Source: Lachnospiraceae bacterium C7 | GTDB lineage: Bacteria > Bacillota > Clostridia > Lachnospirales > Lachnospiraceae | Assembly (NCBI GenBank): GCA_900113385.1 | Contig: FOPE01000016.1 | Span: 1-57,801 of the forward strand | Reading direction: 5' to 3' | Length of the DNA stretch: 57,801 bases | In this document: one piece after another, positions 51,571 to 57,801 of the stretch | How the letters are laid out: every line of letters starts with the position of its first letter | Position numbering within the stretch: position 1 is the first letter of the stretch | Made by a program: the position numbers and the translations under genes | The notes under the pieces: generated by a model | The model's input: the letters and a program-made list of their open reading frames with translations, nothing else | The model's database searches: none | Told to the model about the DNA's origin: nothing

Positions 51571-52275
51571 TTAGTCATCTAAGACATCAAATTTATATCC
51601 GATACCCCAAACAGTGGAAATTTTCCAATGTTTTGTATCATTTAATTTCTCACGTAATCGCTTAACATGTACGTCAACAGTTCGAGTGTCACCAACATAG
51701 TCATATCCCCAAATATTGTCGAGAAGCTGTTCACGAGTAAATACTTGGTTAGGTGAAGAAGCTAGAAAATATAATAGTTCTAGTTCCTTAGGTGGCATAT
51801 CGATAACATTTTCGTTGTAAATAACGGAATAATTAGATAAATTAATTGTTAATCCTGGATAAGACACTTGCTTCATAGGTACTGGCTCAGGAGCCTTTTT
51901 CACAGGAGAATAACGGCGAAGAACCGCCTTTACTCTCGCAACTAATTCTTTTGAGTCAAAAGGTTTAAGAATATAGTCATCAGCTCCAAGCTCAAGACCA
52001 AGAACCTTGTCAAAAACATCCCCTTTAGCAGAAAGCATAATAATAGGAACATTTTCTCTAGCTCTTATTTCACGGCAAACCTGATAACCATCTACGCCAG
52101 GTAGCATAATATCAAGCAAAATAAGGTTAGGCTTGTATCGCTTATATTCTAAGAGAGCAGCCTCACCATCATTAACAATTTTTGTGTCATAGCACTCTTT
52201 AGTCAAGTATAGAGAGATAAGTTGTGCTATATTTTCGTCGTCATCGACAATTAAAATTTTTTGTTTGGAAACCAT
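51571..52275 (-). CDS. OmpR/PhoB family response regulator
   Basis: 234 residues: receiver domain (about 1-120) with the acidic pair DDDE, phospho-acceptor aspartate in LILLDIMLPGVDG and the conserved lysine in YILKPFDS, then a winged-helix DNA-binding domain (about 135-232) ending VWGIGYKFD. It should be phosphorylated by the kinase encoded next. It lies 15 bases after mutS2 on the minus strand and is likely cotranscribed with it. GGAGA precedes the start. Confidence 0.95.
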   Translation of the reverse strand: MVSKQKILIVDDDENIAQLISLYLTKECYDTKIVNDGEAALLEYKRYKPNLILLDIMLPGVDGYQVCREIRARENVPIIMLSAKGDVFDKVLGLELGADDYILKPFDSKELVARVKAVLRRYSPVKKAPEPVPMKQVSYPGLTINLSNYSVIYNENVIDMPPKELELLYFLASSPNQVFTREQLLDNIWGYDYVGDTRTVDVHVKRLREKLNDTKHWKISTVWGIGYKFDVLDD

Positions 52276-52290
52276 TGTCCATTTTCTCCT

Positions 52291-54687
52291 TTAATCAAAT
52301 TCTGCAATAGTAACTCCAGCATCGCCTTCACCAAATTCTCCAAGGTGATATGATTTTACGTATTTTTGGCGTTTAAGATAAGACTGAACAGCCTTACGTA
52401 AAGCACCAGTACCTTTACCATGGACGATTCGTACAGAAGAAAGATGTGCAATGTATGCGTCATCTAGATATTTATCTAAAATAGCAATTGCCTCATCAGT
52501 AGTCATACCAATTAAATTGATTTCAGATGAAACATTTGCAGCTTTTGACATCTTAATTTTACCAGCGCCAGTACTACGATGTTTGGCAATTGGTTTTGAA
52601 CCATAAGTAGTAGTGTCCTCCTGAATAAGAACCAAATCTCTAATATTAACATTAGATCTAAGAATACCCATCTGAACCTGCAAATCACCCTTCGCATTAG
52701 GCAATGTATGTACAGTTCCAACAATATTCATGCTAAGAACTTTTACTTTATCACCAATTCTAAGATTCTTAGGTACATTATTATTATTAACAGTTTTCTT
52801 CTTCTTAATATTAGAAAGTTTCTTCTCTTTTTCAGACATTTTGCCACGAAGGTTAGTACGTTCTCGCTCCATTTGGCTCATAGGGGCAGTACCCTTGCCA
52901 TATTTATGGAAATTTCTAATAGTTGTATCAGCTAAATCTTTAGCTTCTTGCATAATTCTAAGAGCCTCTTGATTAGCGTCATTTAAAATCTTTTGTTTCT
53001 TTTCCTCAATTTGAGTATTTTTATCCTCAAGTCTTTTCTTTAAAGTTTCAATTTCTTTTTTGTATTTTTCAATTTCAAGCTGCTCCTTCTCAACCGTTTT
53101 ACGGCTGTTTTCAAGGTCACTAATAATATCCTCAAAAGCCTCATCCTCTTTGTCGAGTTTTGTACGAGCATCTTCTATGATGTTTTCGCTAAGTCCAAGT
53201 TTAAGGGAAATAGCAAAAGCATTACTTTTTCCAGGAATACCAATAAGTAGACGATAAGTTGGGCTTAAAGTCTCTACATCAAATTCGCAACTTGCATTTT
53301 CTACATTTGTGGAAGTCAAAGCATACATTTTCAACTCGCTGTAGTGAGTAGTAGCCATACAAGTTGAACCGTATTGTAATAGTTTCTGTAAAATAGCAAT
53401 AGCAAGGGCTGCACCCTCAGTTGGATCAGTACCAGCGCAAAGCTCATCAAAAAGTACAAGACTTTCATCATCTGCATGTTTCAAAATCTCAACAATATTA
53501 GTCATGTGAGAAGAGAAAGTACTTAAACTTTGCTCAATGCTTTGCTCATCGCCAATATCAGCATAAACCTCTTTAAAAATAGCAAGTTCAGAACGGTCAG
53601 AAGCAGGAATAAGTAAACCAGCCTGTCCCATTAAAGTTAAAAGACCAACTGTTTTTAAAGAAACTGTTTTACCACCGGTGTTAGGACCAGTAACAATTAA
53701 TTGTTTGTATTCAGAACCTATATGAATGTTGATAGGAACTACTTTTTTCTGGTCTAATAAAGGATGTCTTCCTTTTAAAATATTAATGTAGCCGTGCTCA
53801 TTAAAAGTAGGCTTAGTTCCATTGTAATCTTTAGCCAAATTAGCCTTTGCAAAAATAAAATCAAGATCTACAAGTAATCTGTAATCTGTCTGAAGTGCAG
53901 CAGAATAAGAAAGAACAAGCTCACTTAATTTCTGCAAAATAACGTCGATTTCTTCCTGCTCCTTAAGGAATAATTCCTTTAATTCGTTATTAAGGTTAAC
54001 AACAGACATAGGCTCAATAAAAAGAGTAGAACCAGTAGAAGATTGATCGTGAACCATACCAGGAACTTGCGATTTGTATTCTGCCTTAACAGGAAGACAG
54101 TATCTGCCGTCACGCATTGTAACTACAGCATCCTGAAGATAAAGGCGAGTAGTAGCGTTGTTCATAACTTTAGCAAGTTGGTTGTGGATTCTATCGTTCA
54201 TTCCACGAATTTTTTTGCGGATTTTTGAAAGCTCAGGACTTGCGTCATCAGCAATTTCATCCTCGCCAATGATACATCTTTTAATCTCATCAGCAAGATT
54301 AGTAAGTGGCTCAAGACCGTCAAAAATAGGTGAAAGAGAATCATCTTTTTCATCAGCACGATCAGTACGTGAATATGATTTAGCGCGTTTAGCCACTTCA
54401 AGCATAGAACCAATTCTAAGAAGTTCTAAAGTGTTTAAAGAACCACCAATCTCGATTCTTTTCAAAGAACCATTAATATTAGATACACCGACAAAAGAAA
54501 TTCTAGAATCTTTTAAAAGACGACTAAGAGCGTCATTTGTAGTTTCAAGTAAATAGTTGATTTTGCCGATATCATTTAATGGTTTTATAGAAAGACAGCG
54601 TTTTTTAGCATCTGAGCTAGCTGCATGAGCTGCCAATTTGTCTAAAATTTTATTGTATTCAAGGGTTTTAAAAACTTTTTTATTCAT
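52291..54687 (-). CDS. mutS2: MutS2 protein (endonuclease MutS2/RqcU family)
   Basis: 798 residues with ATG at 54687, chosen because AAGGA precedes it by 7 bases. It has core and clamp helices, the MutS ATPase (Walker A VTGPNTGGKTVSL, Walker B with LVLFDELCAGTDP), a long coiled-coil linker (about 510-630), and a C-terminal Smr domain with the HGKGTGALR motif. The usual LDLRG of Smr reads INLIGM, losing the arginine. MutS2 suppresses recombination and, in some species, rescues collided ribosomes. It heads the mutS2-regulator-kinase operon. Confidence 0.95.
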   Translation of the reverse strand: MNKKVFKTLEYNKILDKLAAHAASSDAKKRCLSIKPLNDIGKINYLLETTNDALSRLLKDSRISFVGVSNINGSLKRIEIGGSLNTLELLRIGSMLEVAKRAKSYSRTDRADEKDDSLSPIFDGLEPLTNLADEIKRCIIGEDEIADDASPELSKIRKKIRGMNDRIHNQLAKVMNNATTRLYLQDAVVTMRDGRYCLPVKAEYKSQVPGMVHDQSSTGSTLFIEPMSVVNLNNELKELFLKEQEEIDVILQKLSELVLSYSAALQTDYRLLVDLDFIFAKANLAKDYNGTKPTFNEHGYINILKGRHPLLDQKKVVPINIHIGSEYKQLIVTGPNTGGKTVSLKTVGLLTLMGQAGLLIPASDRSELAIFKEVYADIGDEQSIEQSLSTFSSHMTNIVEILKHADDESLVLFDELCAGTDPTEGAALAIAILQKLLQYGSTCMATTHYSELKMYALTSTNVENASCEFDVETLSPTYRLLIGIPGKSNAFAISLKLGLSENIIEDARTKLDKEDEAFEDIISDLENSRKTVEKEQLEIEKYKKEIETLKKRLEDKNTQIEEKKQKILNDANQEALRIMQEAKDLADTTIRNFHKYGKGTAPMSQMERERTNLRGKMSEKEKKLSNIKKKKTVNNNNVPKNLRIGDKVKVLSMNIVGTVHTLPNAKGDLQVQMGILRSNVNIRDLVLIQEDTTTYGSKPIAKHRSTGAGKIKMSKAANVSSEINLIGMTTDEAIAILDKYLDDAYIAHLSSVRIVHGKGTGALRKAVQSYLKRQKYVKSYHLGEFGEGDAGVTIAEFD

Positions 54688-54755
54688 AAACATATCCTTT
54701 TTAATAAAAATATTTTTATGTAAATCCCTGTAAAAGGACATAAATATACAGTGTT

Positions 54756-54761
54756 ATTATA
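54756..54761 (-). promoter_or_regulatory. Possible -10 box for mutS2
   Basis: TATAAT on the minus strand about 70 bases before the start. The matching -35 position (TTTTCG, 17 bases upstream) is weak. Confidence 0.35.
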
Positions 54762-54802
54762 TCGCATTCTAGGAAAATCGAAAAGATGTTTTGCAAAAAT
54801 AG

Positions 54803-54831
54803 TTGCAAGTAGTAAAAATTGCTAATATAAT
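54803..54831 (+). promoter_or_regulatory. Promoter for yhaM
   Basis: TTGCAA (54803-54808), 17-base spacer, TATAAT (54826-54831), 39 bases before the start codon. Confidence 0.75.
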
Positions 54832-54870
54832 GAAACTAGGTATACACAGGTTTATTATTTGGAGGAAAAA

Positions 54871-55815
54871 ATGAAATTTATAGAGACACTCCGAGATGGA
54901 GAACAAATACAAGAAATTTATTTATGTAAACACAGACAAACAGCGTTAACAAAAGGCGGAAAACCTTATGAAATAGTAACATTACAAGATAAAACAGGTC
55001 TTTTAGATGCAAAAATTTGGGCACCTAATGATCCAGCAATTAGAGAATTTGAAGACCTTGACTATATAGAAGTAACTGGAAACATTACATTATATATGGG
55101 GAAAATTCAGCTCTCAATTAGATCAACAAGAAAAGTCCAAGAAGGTGAATATGATCCAGCAGACTATTTGCCAGTATCTGATAAAGACATTGATGAGATG
55201 TATAAGAGATTAATGCAGTACATTAATTCTGTAAAAAATCAATACTTAAGCACACTATTACACAGCTTCTTTGATGATCCAGAATTTGAAAAAAACTTTA
55301 AATTTCACTCAGCAGCAAAAAGCGTGCATCATGGATTTGTAGGCGGATTGCTTGAGCATACATTAGGGGTAACAGAAAACTGCCAATTTTTTGCTCAGCA
55401 TTACCCAATCTTAAATAGAGATCTACTTATTACAGCTGCAATTTTCCACGATATGGGTAAATTAAAAGAGTTATCACGTTTCCCATCAAATGATTATACA
55501 GATGAGGGACAATTGTTAGGCCACATCATGATAGGAGCAGAGTGGATTGGCGAGCACATTAAAGAGATTCCAGGATTCCCTGTTGTACTAGAACATGAGT
55601 TAAAACACTGTATTTTAGCACATCATGGAGAGCTAGAGTATGGTTCACCTAAAAAACCAGCACTTATCGAAGCAGTAGCGCTAGCTTTTGCAGATAATGT
55701 AGATGCAAAAATGGAAACAGTTAAAGAAATTATTAGTAAAGTGCCAGAAGATAATCTTGAGTGGCAAGGATATAATAGATTATTAGATAGTAACTTTAGA
55801 CGTTCTAGCAAGTAG
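54871..55815 (+). CDS. yhaM: YhaM-like 3'-5' exoribonuclease (OB fold plus HD domain)
   Basis: 314 residues: N-terminal OB-fold nucleic-acid-binding domain (about 1-95, YEIVTLQDKTGLLDAKIW) and a metal-dependent HD phosphohydrolase domain (about 150-290) with HHGFVGGLLEHT, FHDMGK and CILAHHGELE. YhaM trims RNA 3' ends, and DNA in vitro. A GGAGG site precedes ATG 54871. rlmCD begins 8 bases after its stop, so the pair is an operon divergent from mutS2. Confidence 0.92.
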   Translation: MKFIETLRDGEQIQEIYLCKHRQTALTKGGKPYEIVTLQDKTGLLDAKIWAPNDPAIREFEDLDYIEVTGNITLYMGKIQLSIRSTRKVQEGEYDPADYLPVSDKDIDEMYKRLMQYINSVKNQYLSTLLHSFFDDPEFEKNFKFHSAAKSVHHGFVGGLLEHTLGVTENCQFFAQHYPILNRDLLITAAIFHDMGKLKELSRFPSNDYTDEGQLLGHIMIGAEWIGEHIKEIPGFPVVLEHELKHCILAHHGELEYGSPKKPALIEAVALAFADNVDAKMETVKEIISKVPEDNLEWQGYNRLLDSNFRRSSK

Positions 55816-55823
55816 GAGATTTT

Positions 55824-57368
55824 ATGCAAAAAAACGATATATTTGAAATTGAAATAATCGACATGGGTGTTGGCGGAGAAGGCATCGGCAAACATGACGG
55901 CATGACTTTTTTTATAAAAGACGCAGTTATGGGGGACGTGGTTGAAGCTAAAGTAACTAAGCTCAAGAAAAATTATGGATATGCAAGAGTTGAAAAAATC
56001 ATAAAACCTTCTAGCGATAGAGTAGAACTAGAATGTAGCATTGCAAAAAAATGTGGAGGTTGCCAGATACAACAGGTTTCTTATCAAAGACAACTTAAAT
56101 TTAAAGAAGATAAAGTAATCAATAATTTAAAAAGAATTGGAAACTTTTCTGACGAAGAGATTTCAAAAGTTATAGAGCCAGTAGTAGGAATGGAAGAACC
56201 ATTTAGATATAGAAATAAAGCTCAGTATCCAGTTGGATTAGATAAAGAAGGCAAGATTGTAACTGGTTTTTACGCTCAAAGAACACATAGCATTATTCCA
56301 ATTGAAAATAATGATTGTAAATTAGGAACACCAGAAAATGCTAGAATCCTAGATTTGATTAAGGAATATATGCAAGAAAATTCAGTTAAACCATATGACG
56401 AGGTAAAGAAAAAAGGCCTAGTTAGACATATTTTAATCAGAAAAGGTTTTGATACAAATCAGATTATGGTTTGCATTATTATAAACGGTAATAAATTACC
56501 ACACTCTGAGAAATTAATAGAAAAATTAGAAACTGTCGAAGGCATTACATCTATTTCTATTAATATTAATAAGGAAAATACAAATGTTATTCTCGGTAAA
56601 GAGACAGTTGTGTTGTGGGGTGAGCCATACATCAAAGATTACATTACGCTTAATAATGTAAAAAGAGATGAGCAAGGAAATATTTCTTTTGAAAAAACAG
56701 ATACAAAGGTTGGATACCAAATCTCAGCTCAATCATTTTTCCAGGTTAATCCTCAGCAGACAGAAAAGCTATATAGCTTAGCCCTTGATTATGCTGGGTT
56801 AAAAGGTGAAGAAAGTGTTTGGGATCTATATTGTGGAATTGGTACTATTTCTTTGTTTTTGGCAAATAAGGCAAAAAATGTGTATGGTGTTGAGATAGTT
56901 GAACAAGCTATAGAGGATGCAAAAAGAAACGCAAAACTTAATAATATAGAAAATTCTAAGTTCTTTGTAGGTAAGGCAGAAGATATTATTAGTGAATTTT
57001 ATAAAACAAACGCTATTGATAAGTCAGCCCAGGATAAAATGCAAGGAAAAAAAGAGTCGGTAGAGACTACAGTAGAAGAATCAGTTGAGACTAAAGCAGA
57101 AGTATCGGTAGATGCACAGATGATGAAACCAGATGTAATCGTCGTCGATCCACCTAGAAAAGGATGCGATAATTTGTGCTTAGATACAATGCTTAAAATG
57201 GCTCCACCTAAGATAGTATATGTAAGTTGCGATTCAGCAACATTAGCTCGTGACTTAAGATATCTTTGTGATGGTGGATATGAACTTAAGAAGGTCTGCC
57301 CAGTGGACCAGTTTGCACAGACGACACATGTGGAGACTGTCGTGGGACTACAAAGAGTGAACTATTAG
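55824..57368 (+). CDS. rlmCD: 23S rRNA (uracil-5-)-methyltransferase (RlmCD/RumA family)
   Basis: 514-residue SAM-dependent enzyme making 5-methyluridine in 23S rRNA. It has an N-terminal TRAM domain (about 1-60), a cysteine cluster (CSIAKKCGGCQIQ), the substrate motif QSFFQVNP, SAM motif DLYCGIGTISLFL, and catalytic elements DPPRKGCD and VYVSCDSATLARD. A Glu/Val/Lys-rich insert of about 35 residues (about 395-430) precedes the DPPR motif and looks variable. The C-terminus (THVETVVGLQRVNY) reaches what looks like an integration site: element-like DNA starts right after the stop. Confidence 0.94.
   Translation: MQKNDIFEIEIIDMGVGGEGIGKHDGMTFFIKDAVMGDVVEAKVTKLKKNYGYARVEKIIKPSSDRVELECSIAKKCGGCQIQQVSYQRQLKFKEDKVINNLKRIGNFSDEEISKVIEPVVGMEEPFRYRNKAQYPVGLDKEGKIVTGFYAQRTHSIIPIENNDCKLGTPENARILDLIKEYMQENSVKPYDEVKKKGLVRHILIRKGFDTNQIMVCIIINGNKLPHSEKLIEKLETVEGITSISININKENTNVILGKETVVLWGEPYIKDYITLNNVKRDEQGNISFEKTDTKVGYQISAQSFFQVNPQQTEKLYSLALDYAGLKGEESVWDLYCGIGTISLFLANKAKNVYGVEIVEQAIEDAKRNAKLNNIENSKFFVGKAEDIISEFYKTNAIDKSAQDKMQGKKESVETTVEESVETKAEVSVDAQMMKPDVIVVDPPRKGCDNLCLDTMLKMAPPKIVYVSCDSATLARDLRYLCDGGYELKKVCPVDQFAQTTHVETVVGLQRVNY
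57310..57368 (+). mobile_element. Putative attachment site in the 3' end of rlmCD
   Basis: The 3' end of the rumA/rlmD gene family is, from established knowledge, an insertion site for integrative and conjugative elements in Firmicutes. Here the gene's conserved HVETVV codons are followed within 350 bases by a RepA_N-type gene and GC-richer DNA unlike the flanking chromosome. The exact core repeat cannot be set because the other junction is outside the window. Confidence 0.45.
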
Positions 57369-57677
57369 AAATCCTTGAATTTACGCACTTTTTCGAGCAT
57401 TGCACGTTTGATAAGACTGATTATTCTGAGCGTGGAAAGCACATGAAAAAGTATATTAGGGTAATTGTAGCTGTCGACCTGGTGACGGTAGCTACAAAAA
57501 CGGGTACTACCTCGTAACGGTAGCGACAAAACCCAAAATAGTTCTATAAAACGAATAAAGAATCGTCGGAAGGCGCTTAGCTTACAGCATTTCCTGTAAG
57601 TTAGGCGTCTTTTTGTTTTGCAACAAGCGGTGCACCTGTGAGTGTTATCGCAAATCTGAAAGAAAGGAGGAACGCCA
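57369..57677 (+). other. Left edge of a putative integrative element, before repA
   Basis: 309 bases without a gene. It holds a hairpin (GTAGCTGTC at 57467-57475 with GAC and AGCTAC up to 57494), a 15-base direct repeat with one mismatch (ACGGTAGCTACAAAA at 57485-57499 and ACGGTAGCGACAAAA at 57517-57531), and a terminator-like hairpin (57573-57615). The repeats may be replication-initiator or transfer sites; this is inferred from position. Confidence 0.5.
57573..57615 (+). terminator. Terminator or attenuator before repA
   Basis: GCGCTTAGCTTACAG (57573-57587) pairs, with wobble, with CTGTAAGTTAGGCGT (57594-57608), followed by TTTTT. Confidence 0.75.
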
Positions 57678-57801
57678 ATGGATTTTGATTATTTTTACGG
57701 GAGAGAAACAGAACAGTTTGCATTTTATCAGATTCCTAAAACTCTAATTACGGATGATAAATTTGCAGGAATATCGATGGAAGCAAAAGTACTTTATTCA
57801 T
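57678..57801 (+). CDS. Replication initiator protein A (RepA_N family), N-terminal part only
   Basis: The first 41 codons are in the window. An excellent AAAGGAGG site precedes ATG 57678. The start (MDFDYFYGRETEQFAFYQIP, then a KxLxxDDKFxxxSxEAKVLYS pattern) matches the N-terminus of RepA_N initiators, which are found on plasmids and on integrative elements of Firmicutes. Its presence right after rlmCD supports an integrated mobile element running out of the window. Confidence 0.75.
   Translation, partial: MDFDYFYGRETEQFAFYQIPKTLITDDKFAGISMEAKVLYS

Noticed and set aside
51571-51573. Stop-codon readthrough of the response regulator into a 45-codon tail
   Set aside because: The regulator already has full family length and a normal C-terminus, so the open frame is better explained by an inserted sequence.
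52708-54556. Several plus-strand frames of 61-132 codons
   Set aside because: All are antisense to mutS2, whose domains are complete.
1-57801. tRNA, rRNA, restriction-modification, toxin-antitoxin or phage structural genes
   Set aside because: No cloverleaf, rRNA core sequence or recognisable gene of these classes was found by reading; small divergent ones could be missed.

Overview
This window is AT-rich (about one third GC by eye). Its gene content and gene order point to a low-GC Gram-positive anaerobe of the Clostridia, most likely the family Lachnospiraceae. Supporting signs are strong purine-rich ribosome binding sites, the run rel - MBL hydrolase - hemZ - hisS - aspS, MutS2 followed by a two-component pair, an RsgI-type anti-sigma protein, VanW and SseB proteins, and a type IV pilus ATPase. 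The placement is inference; no rRNA or tRNA gene was seen. | Layout: (1-1.8 kb) a hairpin-rich leader and an amino-acid ABC permease/ATPase pair. (1.7-6.6 kb) an orphan RsgI-like protein, a NUDIX hydrolase, a small alarmone synthetase, and SseB with an unknown partner. (6.6-11 kb) YbaK deacylase, and a GH3 beta-glucosidase divergent from an AraC-type regulator with a 14-bp palindrome between them, then a DUF308 membrane protein. (11-17.4 kb) a TetR - MMPL - YhgE-like envelope/efflux operon, an MntP-like exporter and a stand-alone FakA C-terminal-like domain. (17.4-25.8 kb) a degenerate GGDEF-receiver protein overlapping nth and a DnaQ-like exonuclease; a TPR-like protein; a small membrane peptide; VanW with a polyglutamine tail; an AIR-synthase-like protein; an Lrp regulator and an aminotransferase. 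(25.8-33 kb) trmL, the ECF module ecfA1-ecfA2-ecfT, truA, then PilT and a PilM-like protein. (33-42.5 kb) cyclophilin, a HAD-GNAT protein, and the rel-mbl-hemZ-hisS-aspS operon. (42.5-50 kb) a candidate structured RNA, a repeat-bearing membrane protein, lactate permease, LysR regulator, SGNH hydrolase and MATE exporter. (50-57.8 kb) on the minus strand mutS2 - response regulator - histidine kinase; on the plus strand yhaM and rlmCD. The last 430 bases look like the left edge of an integrative element with a RepA_N initiator gene. | How it fits together: most of the window is chromosomal housekeeping (tRNA charging and modification, stringent response, DNA repair, vitamin uptake ATPases) with envelope and transport functions added. 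Two ppGpp synthetases are present. Intergenic regions, and three proteins, carry short tandem repeats with unit lengths of 3, 7, 9, 13, 14, 15, 17-19 and 30 bases, which suggests slippage-driven variation. | Best leads for something undescribed: the 61% GC cassette with a strong hairpin between the response regulator and kinase genes; the leader RNA at the window start; the candidate RNA after aspS; the orphan RsgI-like protein behind a promoter-hairpin leader; and the element edge in rlmCD. No complete new defence or biosynthetic system is visible.
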